Shown here: in pieces, positions 18,972-29,100 of the stretch
Position numbering within the stretch: the stretch's first letter is position 1
Layout: the number at the start of each line of letters is the position of its first letter
NCBI RefSeq assembly: GCF_003383615.1
Contig: NZ_QNUL01000013.1
Span: 62,001 to 126,000, forward strand
Direction: 5' to 3'
Length of the DNA stretch: 64,000 nucleotides
Source of the DNA: Dyadobacter luteus
Lineage (GTDB): Bacteria; Bacteroidota; Bacteroidia; Cytophagales; Spirosomataceae
Notes under the pieces: model-generated
Databases searched by the model: none
Told to the model about the DNA's origin: nothing
Seen by the model: the letters and a program-made list of their open reading frames with translations, nothing else
Program-made: the position numbers and the translations under genes

Positions 18972-21116
18972 TCAGGAAATTCCCTTGAAAGAAGGTTCCT
19001 GAATAAATGGCTGGTTTCTCAGTCGCTGCTTCGTAGCTTTATATAATGCATTTGCCACGGCACCACCGGTCGGCGGCAGTGCAGGCTCACCAAGGCCTGT
19101 TGGCGATATGCCATTTTCAACAAAATGGACATCTACTTCAGGAATTTCATTCATTCTGATCAACCGGAAACCATCAAAATTTCGTTGATCGGGCGCCCCT
19201 TCCTTAAAGGTCATATTACCATACATGGCATGCCCCATTCCATCGACCACCCCTCCTCTTACCTGCTGTAACGAACCACTTTTGTTGATCACAATACCAC
19301 AGTCCACTGCGGCAATAATATTCTTCAATACGGGTTTTCCTTTTTCCATCACCACTTCACCCACCTGCGCTACATAGGATCTATGAGAAAAGTAAACGCT
19401 GAAGCCTTGATGAACGCCTTTCTTTTTACCCCAGTTGCTTTTTTCAGCAGCCAGTTTAATCACAGCAATCATTCTTTCAATATCGTATTTCACCTCACCA
19501 ACAGGCTTTTTCTTCGCTTTTTCAAGTAATTCCAAACGGAACTGAATAGGATCCTTGCCGGCAGCTTCAGCTACTTCATCCAAAAATGATTGCTCGGCAT
19601 AAGCCAAAAAGTTGGTAATAGGCGCGCGCCACGGTCCTGTTGTGATTGGAGATTTATGATCTACCGAATCAATCAGTAAGTTGTCCACAGAACCGGAAGG
19701 AAAATTATCTTCTCTTGTACTGTTGCCCGCATTCATTCCTACACCACGCAGTTTATAGCCGATCATCTGACCGGTTTTATCCAGTGCTGCTTCAAATTTA
19801 TAGCGTACGGCAGGGCGGTAAGTCCCTCCTGTCATATCGTCTTCTCGTGTCCAGATCACCTTTACAGGTGCTTTTACCAATTTCGAAACATGCACTGCTT
19901 CCGTAACAAAATCTGCAGACAGACGTCGTCCGAAACCACCACCTTGCCGCGTAATTTCAACAGACACTTTTTCAGGAGGTACACCGGCAATTTTCGCTGC
20001 CTCTGCACGTGCGCGGTCGGGTGTTTGTGTTGGTCCTACCAGCTCTACTCCATCCTCTTTCACATGGGCAAAAAAGTTCATTGGTTCCAGCGGACTGTGC
20101 GCAAGAAACGGGCACTGATACTCAGAAGTAATTACTTTCGCGGCATTCTTAAATGCACTTTCAACATCTCCGTTTTTTCTTCGAACAGTTCCTTCACCAT
20201 TCTGCATCAATTGCGCGAATATGCGGTTGTGATCTTCTGAACTTTCCAGATCCGCCTGTTTCTCATATTCAATTTTGAGTGCTTCACGCGCTTTTTGTAC
20301 CTGCCAGGTCGACTTGCCCACCACGGCTACACTGTTCTCAAAAGTGACTACATCTACAATACCGGGCATCGCTTTCGCTGCTTTGGAATCTACCGATTTC
20401 AGCTTAAAACCAAATGCTTTCGGACGTTGGATTACAGCAAACAACATTCCTTCCCGATAAAAATCCAGACCGAAAAGTGGTTTACCGGTAGCGATATTAT
20501 GGTTATCCACATTGCGAACCGATTTACCGATCAGCTTAAAATCCTTTTCATCTTTGAGTTTTACTTCTTTCGGAGCCGTGAGTTTTGAAGCATCTTCAGC
20601 CAGTTCACCGTATGTCAGTGACTTTCCGGATGCCTTGTGGAATACCTTGCCATTGTCAGTCGTACATTCCAATGCAGGAACTTTCCAACGATTTGCAGCT
20701 GCCTCTACCAGCAAATGCCGCGCGATCGCTCCTGCCTTTCTCAATCTCTCCCACGAATGCGGAACAGCGCCACTACCTCCTGTTACTTGCCTCTCAAAAG
20801 CACCTGAATCCAGATTTCCCTGAACAGTCTTCACCAGTTTCCAGTCGGCATCCAGCTCTTCGGCAACCACCATCGGGAAAGCCGTTTTGATACCCTGACC
20901 GATTTCCGGATTTGGAGATATAATGGTGATGATATTGTCAATCCCGATCGACAGATAACTGTTAAAGTTAACTGAACCTGCAGCTACCTGCCCTGCCTCT
21001 ACAACTACCGGCAAAGCAGAAGAATTAGTCCAGTTGAAGCCAAGAAAAAGGCCACCACCGGCAGCAGCAGCAAGCTTCATAAAGCTTCTGCGCGATGTAT
21101 TTTCCAATGTTTGCAT
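18972..21116 (-). CDS. Molybdopterin-binding aldehyde/xanthine oxidase-family large subunit, Tat-exported
   Basis: A 714-residue catalytic subunit of the xanthine oxidase family, closest in layout to the isoquinoline 1-oxidoreductase beta-subunit (IorB) group. It begins with a twin-arginine signal (SRRSFMKLAAAAGGG), then has the molybdopterin-binding glycine loops (RQGGGFGRRLSADF, around residue 385) and the catalytic glutamate in GLGEPALPPTGG near the C-terminus. It should hydroxylate an aldehyde or N-heterocycle in the periplasm and pass electrons to the 2Fe-2S subunit encoded two bases upstream. No XdhC-type chaperone, FAD subunit or cytochrome partner is adjacent. Substrate is not predictable from sequence alone. 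Confidence 0.9.
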   Translation of the reverse strand: MQTLENTSRRSFMKLAAAAGGGLFLGFNWTNSSALPVVVEAGQVAAGSVNFNSYLSIGIDNIITIISPNPEIGQGIKTAFPMVVAEELDADWKLVKTVQGNLDSGAFERQVTGGSGAVPHSWERLRKAGAIARHLLVEAAANRWKVPALECTTDNGKVFHKASGKSLTYGELAEDASKLTAPKEVKLKDEKDFKLIGKSVRNVDNHNIATGKPLFGLDFYREGMLFAVIQRPKAFGFKLKSVDSKAAKAMPGIVDVVTFENSVAVVGKSTWQVQKAREALKIEYEKQADLESSEDHNRIFAQLMQNGEGTVRRKNGDVESAFKNAAKVITSEYQCPFLAHSPLEPMNFFAHVKEDGVELVGPTQTPDRARAEAAKIAGVPPEKVSVEITRQGGGFGRRLSADFVTEAVHVSKLVKAPVKVIWTREDDMTGGTYRPAVRYKFEAALDKTGQMIGYKLRGVGMNAGNSTREDNFPSGSVDNLLIDSVDHKSPITTGPWRAPITNFLAYAEQSFLDEVAEAAGKDPIQFRLELLEKAKKKPVGEVKYDIERMIAVIKLAAEKSNWGKKKGVHQGFSVYFSHRSYVAQVGEVVMEKGKPVLKNIIAAVDCGIVINKSGSLQQVRGGVVDGMGHAMYGNMTFKEGAPDQRNFDGFRLIRMNEIPEVDVHFVENGISPTGLGEPALPPTGGAVANALYKATKQRLRNQPFIQEPSFKGIS

Positions 21117-21118
21117 GA

Positions 21119-21580
21119 TTATTTCGATTTAGAGGCTGCTACTTTTACTGCTTCCCGTATCCGGTGGTAGGTTCCGCAACGACAAAGGTTACCACTCATT
21201 GTAGCAACAATTTCTTCATCTGTGGGTTTGGGCTTTTCTTTGAGCAGCGCAGCAGCAGTCATAATCTGGCCTGCCTGACAATAACCACATTGGACTACAT
21301 CCACTTCATCCCAGGCCTTTTGTACAGGATGATCTCCTTTTTCGGAAAGACCTTCAATAGTGGTTACTTTACCATTACCTACTGCCGATACCGGTAGCAC
21401 GCAGGAACGAACTGCCTTACCATCCAAATGAACCGTACACGCACCACATTGTGCAATGCCGCAGCCATACTTTGTTCCTACCAGACCCAGATTGTCGCGA
21501 AGCACCCATAAAAGCGGGGTATCCTCAGCAACATCCGCACTATAAGAACGGTTGTTAATTGTTAATTTTAATAACGCCAT
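21119..21580 (-). CDS. 2Fe-2S small subunit of molybdenum hydroxylase
   Basis: A 153-residue iron-sulfur subunit. The plant-type ferredoxin cluster is held by Cys40, Cys45, Cys48 and Cys60; the C-terminal helical cluster by Cys98, Cys101, Cys133 and Cys135 (CGYCQAG and CRC). It relays electrons from the molybdenum centre of the large subunit whose gene starts two bases after its stop codon, so the pair is an operon. There is no own signal peptide; such subunits are usually carried across the membrane with the Tat-tagged large subunit. Confidence 0.93.
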   Translation of the reverse strand: MALLKLTINNRSYSADVAEDTPLLWVLRDNLGLVGTKYGCGIAQCGACTVHLDGKAVRSCVLPVSAVGNGKVTTIEGLSEKGDHPVQKAWDEVDVVQCGYCQAGQIMTAAALLKEKPKPTDEEIVATMSGNLCRCGTYHRIREAVKVAASKSK

Positions 21581-21883
21581 GGTGAATTATTGTTTCTTGT
21601 GAGGTTTAGAAATTCTGAAGCAACTGACTTTCAAAAAACCATTCAGGTATGAACAAATTCAGGTTGTTCAGTAAGCAAGGTTCCTAAGTTACAAAATATC
21701 GAAGAAAACGCCAGAGTTTCGGGCATTTTTTCAAATTGTATATACCTGAAAATCAAATCATAAGATCGATATAGATACCAAAATACAACGACTATAAATC
21801 CCTGAACTTCATGCAGATATTGTAACGTATCTTATAAAATACGATATTGAAATACCAATAACTCCTTTCTCTTCTGCACCGTT
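21581..21883. other. Divergent promoter region
   Basis: About 300 AT-rich bases between the divergent 2Fe-2S subunit and M20 peptidase genes. A short inverted repeat (CGTAT and ATACG around 21826-21843) is flanked by two GATATTG copies about 40 bases before the M20 start; it could be an operator but may be chance. No clear TAnnTTTG box was found. Confidence 0.35.
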
Positions 21884-23320
21884 ATGAAAAAAATAATTTC
21901 GTTATTCTTTATCCTCTTATGCATTTTTGCGGCCTATCTTGTCTTCAATACCTTCACTACCAAATCCCGCCAAATCACAGCTGATCCTAAACCTTACGTC
22001 AAAGTAAATGAAACTGCGGTAGCCCATTTGCAAAAGGCGATTACCTTTCAGACTATATCTTACGACGACAGCAGCAAGTTGGACAGCAGCGCCTTTCTCG
22101 GGTTTCACGCGTTTCTTGTCACTGCTTTTCCGAATACCTTTAAGACACTCTCTGTCGAAAATGTGAATAAATACAGTCTGCTTTTTCACTGGAAAGGGAA
22201 GTCATCGGAGAATCCTTTAATTATGATGGCTCACCAGGATGTTGTACCCGTAGAAGACGGAACTTTGAAAAACTGGGATGCCGCGCCTTATTCAGGTAAA
22301 CTTTTGAATGGATTTGTTTATGGAAGGGGTTCTATAGATGACAAAGGAAGTCTGATGGCCATTCTGGAGGCGGTGGAATTGCTGGTGAAAGAAGGTTTTA
22401 CTCCGGAGACCGACATCTATTTTGCATTTGGACATGATGAAGAAGCATCAGGAAAATACGGTGCTACGGCAATGGCCAGGCTTTTCAAAGAAAGGAAAAT
22501 TAAACCGGCTATGGTACTGGACGAGGGCGGGATCATTACCAAAAATAAAGTTCCGGGAATTACGAAACCTATAGCGGTGATCGGCATTGCGGAAAAAGGA
22601 TATGTGACCCTGGATATGCGTATCACTGTTCCCGGCGGGCACTCTTCCATGCCGGAAAAGCAAACTGCAATTGATGAAATGGCTAAAGCTGTGGTCAAAC
22701 TAAAAGACAATCCATTCCCGCCGGATATGGGTTATGTTCTCAACTCTTTTCTTGATTTTATAGGTCCGGAAATGCCATTTGTCAGCAGGATGGCCATGGC
22801 GAACAGGACAATCTTCAAACCACTCATTTTTAGCACGTATTCCAAAACAGCAACCGGCAGCGCTCTTATCCGTACTACTACAGCCACTACCATTTTTGAT
22901 GCAGGCATAAAAGAGAATGTGGTTCCGGGACAAGCTACCGCAACGGTCAACTTCCGTACACAACCCGGCACTAATGTAGCCGATGTTGTTGCTTATGTTA
23001 AGGAAATCATTGACAACGATAAGATCACCATTACTCCCAGAGCCGGTAGCAGCGAGCCTAAGCAGGTAGCGGATGTGGAGCATTATACCTTTAAATCCAT
23101 TCAAAACACACTCCATGCTTTGGACAAGGAGCTTATTGTTGCTCCGTACCTCGTATTAGGTGCAACTGATGCACGCTTTTTCGGAGATCTCACGCAGCAG
23201 GTGTTCAGATTTACACCTTTTACGGATCCGGAGGGATTTCATGGGATTAATGAGCGCATCAGTGTTGAGAGCTACAAAAAAGGTATCGGATTTTACTATC
23301 AGTTTCTGAAAGACTGGTAA
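21884..23320 (+). CDS. M20 family metallopeptidase (carboxypeptidase S / PM20D1-like)
   Basis: A 478-residue zinc peptidase with an N-terminal membrane anchor or uncleaved signal (about 3-24). The di-zinc site motifs are present: AHQDVVPVE, GRGSIDDKGS, GHDEEASG with its catalytic Glu-Glu pair, and a late HGINE. The dimerisation domain with GGHSSMPE sits in the middle. Length and the VYVGRG-like spacing match the Bacteroidota carboxypeptidase S group, which releases C-terminal residues or cleaves N-acyl amino acids. Its stop is only 15 bases from the stop of the convergent glutaminyl cyclase gene. Confidence 0.9.
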   Translation: MKKIISLFFILLCIFAAYLVFNTFTTKSRQITADPKPYVKVNETAVAHLQKAITFQTISYDDSSKLDSSAFLGFHAFLVTAFPNTFKTLSVENVNKYSLLFHWKGKSSENPLIMMAHQDVVPVEDGTLKNWDAAPYSGKLLNGFVYGRGSIDDKGSLMAILEAVELLVKEGFTPETDIYFAFGHDEEASGKYGATAMARLFKERKIKPAMVLDEGGIITKNKVPGITKPIAVIGIAEKGYVTLDMRITVPGGHSSMPEKQTAIDEMAKAVVKLKDNPFPPDMGYVLNSFLDFIGPEMPFVSRMAMANRTIFKPLIFSTYSKTATGSALIRTTTATTIFDAGIKENVVPGQATATVNFRTQPGTNVADVVAYVKEIIDNDKITITPRAGSSEPKQVADVEHYTFKSIQNTLHALDKELIVAPYLVLGATDARFFGDLTQQVFRFTPFTDPEGFHGINERISVESYKKGIGFYYQFLKDW

Positions 23321-23335
23321 AACACATATAACCCG

Positions 23336-24412
23336 TCACTTCTTAGCAACCCTGCTTCCGGTTGTCTGGTCGTTGATTTTCACCTTGAACATCAATGGCC
23401 AGTTCTTACCCGTCAGATAAAATAGCTTTTCTGACGGGTGATAGGCTATCCCATTCAGAACGTCTCTTCTTGCGTCCACATTCGCAGGAACCATGCCTTG
23501 CATGTCCATCGCTGCTACTACTTTTCCTGTAACTGCATCAATCCTGATGATCTTTGTGCTTTCGAAAATATTGGCATAGATATATCCATTTACATATTCC
23601 AGCTCATTGATATTACGAACCGGTCCATGCTGATCATATACTTCCAAATCGCCGGTTTTTTCATATTCGGTATTGTAGAAGTGAATCTTGTTAGAGCCAT
23701 CACTCGTCATCAGTGTTGTGTCTTTATGCGTAAGCCCCCACCCCTGAAAATAGTAGGTAAAGGTCTTGTCTAAGGTGAAATCCATATTGTATCTGAAACA
23801 AACACCCGACTGCCAGGTCAACTGATAGATTTTATCATTGACAATGGTTATACCCTCCCCGAAATACTGCTGATCCAGATTAACAGATTTCAGTGCTGCA
23901 CCTGTTTTGGGATCTATTTTGAGCAGTTGAGACTTGCCATTTTCACCGGTTCCTTCATATAACTCCCCTTTATGAAATTCCAGTCCTTCCGTAAAACTCG
24001 TGGGAAGATGTGGGAAATTGGAAATCACCGTATACTTCATTTCTCCCGGCACAATATCTGAAACCATCTCAAACCTGAGCGTATCTGCAAAAGCGACACC
24101 TTTCGCCTTTCCGGATACAGCGAGCTGATGCCATCCGGTCTTGTTCATACCGAAAGCCACCGCTGCCGAATCAGTACCTTTCAAAGTATGCACTGTATTT
24201 TCTCCGTTAATGTTTACCTGAAGATCTGTAACTGTGCCAGCAAATCCTATTTGAAGTGAATCTCCGATTGTATAACGTGATTTCAACAGGCCGGCCACAG
24301 GTACTTGCCCGGTTTCTTCTGCTATCTTTTCCGTTTTTGCTTCCTGTTTACAAGCATAGAAGCTACCAGTAAGTATTAGTGCGAAGAGTGTATGTTTCAG
24401 CGTTAATGACAT
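23336..24412 (-). CDS. Glutaminyl-peptide cyclotransferase, lipoprotein
   Basis: A 358-residue beta-propeller glutamine cyclotransferase of the plant/bacterial type, which converts N-terminal glutamine to pyroglutamate. It has a lipoprotein signal (LILTGSFYAC, lipid Cys21), an extra N-terminal beta domain (about 30-140) and the propeller (about 140-350; GLEFHKGELYEGTGENGKS, LTWQSGVCF, INELEYVNGYIYANIF, LNGIAYHP). In Bacteroidota many exported proteins gain an N-terminal pyroglutamate after signal cleavage at A-Q, and this enzyme is the likely catalyst; several proteins in this window end their signals in AQ. A 9-base hairpin within its 3' coding part may stop the convergent M20 transcript. 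Confidence 0.9.
   Translation of the reverse strand: MSLTLKHTLFALILTGSFYACKQEAKTEKIAEETGQVPVAGLLKSRYTIGDSLQIGFAGTVTDLQVNINGENTVHTLKGTDSAAVAFGMNKTGWHQLAVSGKAKGVAFADTLRFEMVSDIVPGEMKYTVISNFPHLPTSFTEGLEFHKGELYEGTGENGKSQLLKIDPKTGAALKSVNLDQQYFGEGITIVNDKIYQLTWQSGVCFRYNMDFTLDKTFTYYFQGWGLTHKDTTLMTSDGSNKIHFYNTEYEKTGDLEVYDQHGPVRNINELEYVNGYIYANIFESTKIIRIDAVTGKVVAAMDMQGMVPANVDARRDVLNGIAYHPSEKLFYLTGKNWPLMFKVKINDQTTGSRVAKK
23408..23439. terminator. Hairpin inside glutaminyl cyclase coding end
   Basis: A perfect nine-base inverted repeat (23408-23416 and 23431-23439), extendable by AAAA/TTTT with one bulge, lies about 90 bases past the M20 stop but within the convergent gene. With only 15 bases between the two stops, it could end the M20 transcript. 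No T run follows. Confidence 0.35.
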
Positions 24413-24610
24413 TTCTTTATCGAATGTTGAATTTATAACTAATGGTAAAGGTAATCATCCCGCTCATACCCTGCTTAGCCGATTTCATATTTTACATTAT
24501 CCTACTGACAACCAGCTGACTTCCTATTTTACGGTAAATGACAAGCTAAGCCTTGTGTTTAAATTTACCTCCCTGAATATCAGCTATAGTCGAACAAAAT
24601 AATAAGAAAT

Positions 24611-25609
24611 ATGAAGCGCCGGACCAACATCATCCTGATCGTAATTTGTATAACTTTCTTCAGTGCCTTTCGCCTGGCAGACAGCATTATTGAGAATCTT
24701 GGGTTACAACACCAATATGCTCAGAGAATCATTCTGAACAATATTATCGGGCGGCAGTATCATAGTCCGGTCGATATCAACGAAGAGGGGATTTCAAATG
24801 CTGAGTCTATAGATGGCCAGACAAGAGCTTTCACGATCCCCCGGGCCAGAATGCTGCAAACCATAATAGAGGGAGATAAAAATGCTGCTACTAACGAGCT
24901 TTGTCAATATATTAAGGAGTACGTTCACAGCGAAAAATTTCTCAGAGATTACGAGACAGCCAGAAAATCAGCCACACCTACTGATGAGCCCACACCAATG
25001 GATCCCGCATTGTATGAGCAGATGAAACAATCTGTGAAACAACAGGAAGCAGAAATAGCCAAATTGAAAGGCAATAAACAGATTCCGGCAGCCGCTTTAA
25101 AGAAAGCAGAAGAAGCTGTAGCGGATCAAAAGAAGATGCTGGCGCAAGGAAATGATCCGACTCCCAACAAAACTTATTGGTTAAAGACTTACCCCGAAAA
25201 TCCGGCAGTGCTGATAAAAACAAGATTGGAAGAGTATGTCAAACTGGTTTCAACTGTTGATTTCAATGCGGCTTTAACTGTGAACGGCAGAAGAAAAACA
25301 TTTACCAATCCGGTTTATGAGAAGAAATCCCTGAAATGGAAAGCAGTGTATCGGGCGGGTAAGGATGTCAATACAACAGCCAGTGCATTTGCCAAAGAAT
25401 GGATCCAGCAAGGGATTAAACTGGGATCCGTTCAATCAATACCTACCGATGAGACAAATAGAAAGCCAGCTAATGCATCGAAAACAGAATCTAGCTCAGC
25501 TCAACCGGCTTCCACAACTTCTTCACAGCAGGAAGAAACCAAAAAGAGCGATCCGGTAAAAGAAGGTTTTAAGTCCATGAAGGAAAAGGCCAAAAAGATA
25601 TGGAACTAA
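24611..25609 (+). CDS. Exported protein of unknown function
   Basis: I do not recognise this 332-residue protein. It starts with a hydrophobic segment (about 7-24, likely signal or anchor), has a mixed N-terminal domain (about 25-115), a charged helical stretch rich in Lys, Glu and Gln that may form a coiled coil (about 130-180), a conserved-looking domain (about 185-285, with YWLKTYPENPAVLIKTRLEEYVKLVSTVDFNAAL split across it) and a Ser/Thr/Gln-rich tail ending in a Lys-rich helix. The tail with KEGFKSMKEKAKKIW resembles an amphipathic helix. It is a single gene, with a perfect hairpin directly after the stop codon. Location is probably periplasmic. Confidence 0.75.
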   Translation: MKRRTNIILIVICITFFSAFRLADSIIENLGLQHQYAQRIILNNIIGRQYHSPVDINEEGISNAESIDGQTRAFTIPRARMLQTIIEGDKNAATNELCQYIKEYVHSEKFLRDYETARKSATPTDEPTPMDPALYEQMKQSVKQQEAEIAKLKGNKQIPAAALKKAEEAVADQKKMLAQGNDPTPNKTYWLKTYPENPAVLIKTRLEEYVKLVSTVDFNAALTVNGRRKTFTNPVYEKKSLKWKAVYRAGKDVNTTASAFAKEWIQQGIKLGSVQSIPTDETNRKPANASKTESSSAQPASTTSSQQEETKKSDPVKEGFKSMKEKAKKIWN

Positions 25610-25654
25610 AATGCCACAGAACCTACTCTCCGGAGTTTGGTTCTGTGGCATTTT
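25608..25654. terminator. Bidirectional terminator
   Basis: A perfect 16-base inverted repeat (25608-25623 and 25639-25654) with outer AAAA and TTTT, a 15-base loop and no mismatches. It starts in the stop codon of the unknown exported protein and lies between it and the convergent DUF3467 gene; both strands read a stem ending in T. Confidence 0.92.
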
Positions 25655-25674
25655 AATAAGTTATTAGTCATCTA

Positions 25675-26001
25675 TCAGGCTTCCCCTCCCGGTCCGCCGA
25701 AGCTGATCGGAAAATTGAAGCTTGGCTCGTTATCCTGTGAATTAGGAATCGGCCCGTATTGGTCTTCGTATTTTTTAATATTGTCTTTTAAAGCAGCAAC
25801 CAGACGTTTCGCATGCTCCGGTGTCACTATAATTCTTGCCTTCACTTTCGCGCGTGGGACACCAGGCATCAGACGTATAAAATCAAGGATAAATTCACTG
25901 TTGGAGTGAGCTATCATCGCAAGATTAGAATAGACTCCTTCCGCCATTTCTTCTGATAGCTCAACGTTTATTTGCTGTTCGTTTTCTTTATTCTCTTCCA
26001 T
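25675..26001 (-). CDS. DUF3467 domain protein
   Basis: A 108-residue cytoplasmic protein using the ATG at 26001, where the conserved part begins (MEENKENEQQINVEL); the frame stays open to 26046 but the extra residues look non-coding. It matches the DUF3467 pattern: INVELSEEMAEGVYSNLAMIAHSNSEFILDF followed by RAKVKARIIVTPEHAKRLVAAL and a Gly/Pro-rich end. Function is unknown. It lies just downstream of rpoC, a position I recall for this family in other Bacteroidota, but a strong hairpin separates the two, so it may have its own promoter. Confidence 0.88.
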   Translation of the reverse strand: MEENKENEQQINVELSEEMAEGVYSNLAMIAHSNSEFILDFIRLMPGVPRAKVKARIIVTPEHAKRLVAALKDNIKKYEDQYGPIPNSQDNEPSFNFPISFGGPGGEA

Positions 26002-26090
26002 TTTTGAGGTTTTGGTAGCTGCTTTTGTAGTGATGTTCCTATGCAATACAGGCTGTGAGGTCGTAAATTACTAAATTTAACCAGCATGTA

Positions 26091-26134
26091 AAAACAAAGA
26101 GCCGGTTCTACTTTGCGCAGAACCGGCTCTTTTT
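26091..26134. terminator. Terminator of the rpoBC operon
   Basis: A perfect 14-base inverted repeat (26096-26109 and 26119-26132) with a nine-base loop, lying about 20 bases past the rpoC stop. On the minus strand it is followed by a T-rich stretch interrupted by one G. Confidence 0.9.
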
Positions 26135-26151
26135 ATCTGTTTGAATTCCGA

Positions 26152-29100
26152 CTAGGCTAATTCACGCTTTTTACGTGATTGCTTTTCGCGGGATTCAGCT
26201 AGTGCATCGTACTCCTCTTGTGAACCCACAATCAGATTTTCGTACTTACGCATACCTGTACCGGCCGGGATCAGGTGACCTACGATCACGTTCTCTTTCA
26301 GACCTTTCAGTTCATCGCGTTTTCCACGTACAGCCGCTTCAGAAAGCACCTTGGTTGTTTCTTGGAACGAAGCCGCAGAAACAAAACTTTCAGTACCAAG
26401 AGAAGCTTGTGTGATACCCATCAAAGTAGGTTTCGCAACAGCCGCTTGCGCGTCACGTGCTACTACCAATTTAAGGTCACGACGTTTCAGGCTTGAATTC
26501 TCATCACGCAGACGGCGTACAGAAATGATCATACCTGGTTTCAGTGTATCCGAGCTACCAGCGTCTTCTACAACTTTAAGATCAAGTATTTTATCATTTT
26601 CTTCACGGAATACAACACGGTCAACCGGCTGCATTTCGAGGAAGTTAGTATCACCAGCGTCAAGGATTTCTACCTTCTGCATCATCTGACGAACGATACA
26701 TTCGATGTGCTTATCATTGATCTTCACACCTTGCAGACGGTATACCTCCTGAATTTCATTCACAAGATATTCCTGAACTGCTGTTGGTCCTTTGATAGAA
26801 AGGATATCAGCAGGAGTAATGGCACCATCTGACAATGGATCACCAGCTCTTACGAAGTCACCATCCTGAACAAGAATGTGTTTCGAAAGTGCTACCATGT
26901 AACGACGTTGTGTACCATCTCTTGACTCGATATGAATTTCACGGTTACCACGTTTCACACCACCATACGTTACAACACCGTCGATTTCCGACACCGTTGC
27001 AGGGTTAGATGGGTTACGTGCTTCGAACAATTCAGTTACACGAGGAAGACCTCCGGTAATATCACGGGTCTTACCAACAACACGAGGAATTTTCGCCAGT
27101 GGCTGACCTGCTTTAATGCTGGTTCCTGCTTTTACAACCAAACGAGCTCCTACAGGAAGGTTATAACCTTTTTCAGTCTGATCTTTCAACAACGTTGATT
27201 TACCATTTACCACGATAGCCGGGTTTTTGGTTTTATCACGAGTTTCAATGATCACCGACTCCTGGAAGCCTGTTTGCTCATCAAATTCTTCACGGTAAGT
27301 AATACCTTCTTCGATTGCATCGAAAGAAACCTTTCCTGTAAATTCAGAAAGAATTACCGCGTGATATGGATCCCATGTACAAAGCTCTTGTCCTTTGAAT
27401 ACTTTATCACCTTCTTTTACAAGTAAGTGAGCTCCGTAAGGAACGTTATTCGAAATCAGAAGCTGACCTGTTTCAGGATGAACGATTTTCACCTCTCCTG
27501 AACGACCCATTACTACAGTAATAGGATCACCTTCTGAATTAACAGACTCAACAAGACGTAGCTCTTCAAATTGAATAACCCCGTCGAATTTCGCTTTGAT
27601 GTTTGCATCAACGGAAATGTTAGATGCAGTACCACCGACGTGGAATGTACGAAGTGTAAGCTGCGTACCTGGCTCACCGATTGACTGAGATGCAATTACA
27701 CCTACAGCTTCACCGATATTCACCATATGCGCCGAAGCAAGTGAACGTCCGTAGCATTTCGCACAAACACCATTACGTGTTTCACAAGTCAATACTGAAC
27801 GAATTTCAACAGTTTCGATGCTTGTTTCGTCGATCTGAGCAGCAATTTCTTCAGTGATTTCCTGTCCGGATACAAGGATAACTTCACCAGACAAAGGATC
27901 AAACACGTCATGAACACTTACACGACCAAGGATACGCTCAGAAAGTGGTTCAACGATATCTTCGTTGTCTTTCAAAGCAGAGATAGCAATACCACGAAGT
28001 GATCCGCAATCCTCTTCAACAACTACAACATCCTGGGCAACATCATGCAAACGACGTGTCAGGTAACCCGCATCAGCCGTTTTCAAGGCTGTATCTGCAA
28101 GACCTTTACGCGCACCGTGGGTTGAGATAAAGTACTCAAGAACGTCAAGACCTTCTTTAAAGTTAGAAAGGATCGGGTTCTCGATGATTTCTCCTGCACC
28201 ACCAGCGATGTTTTTCTGAGGCTTAGCCATAAGACCCCTCATTCCACCCAACTGACGAATCTGTTCACGGGATCCACGCGCACCTGAGTGCATCATCATG
28301 TAGATAGAGTTAAATCCACCCTGATCCGTTTCCAGTTGTTTCATCAATGTTTCTGTGATACGTGAGTTAACACGCGTCCAGATATCAATCACCTGGTTGT
28401 AACGTTCGTTCTCAGTGATAAGACCCATCAAGTAGTTACTCCAAACGTTTTCAACGTCTACTTTCGCTTGCTCGATCAATTTGATCTTTTCATCCGGAAC
28501 CATTACGTCGTTCAATCCCATTGACAAACCACCTTTGAAGGCCATTTGGAAACCAAGTTCTTTGATCTCATCAAGGAATTGTGCACAACGTGCAACACCG
28601 GCAAGTTTGAATACCAAACCGATGATCTGCTGCAATTTCTTCTTAGTCAAAAGCTCATTGATATAACCTACTGACTCAGGAACAGCCTGGTTGAACAGGA
28701 TACGTCCGGCAACAGTGTCAATCAATTTGATTTCGAAAGTTCCGTCTTCGTTACGTACACGCAGACGGCACTTGATATTAGCATGCTTCGAAAGCTTGCC
28801 TTCATTGATCGCAATAATTACTTCTTCAGGACCGTAGAAGATCATTCCCTCTCCCTGAATAGGATATTGAGGGGTACTTACACGACCTTTAGTTACATAA
28901 TACAGACCCAAAACCATGTCCTGAGATGGGACCGTAATAGGTGCACCGTTGGCAGGGTTAAGGATGTTATGAGAAGAAAGCATCAACATCGAAGCCTCCA
29001 AAACGGCTTCCTGACCCAATGGCACGTGAACGGCCATCTGGTCACCGTCAAAGTCAGCATTGAATGCAGTACACACAAGTGGGTGCAACTGGATCGCTTT

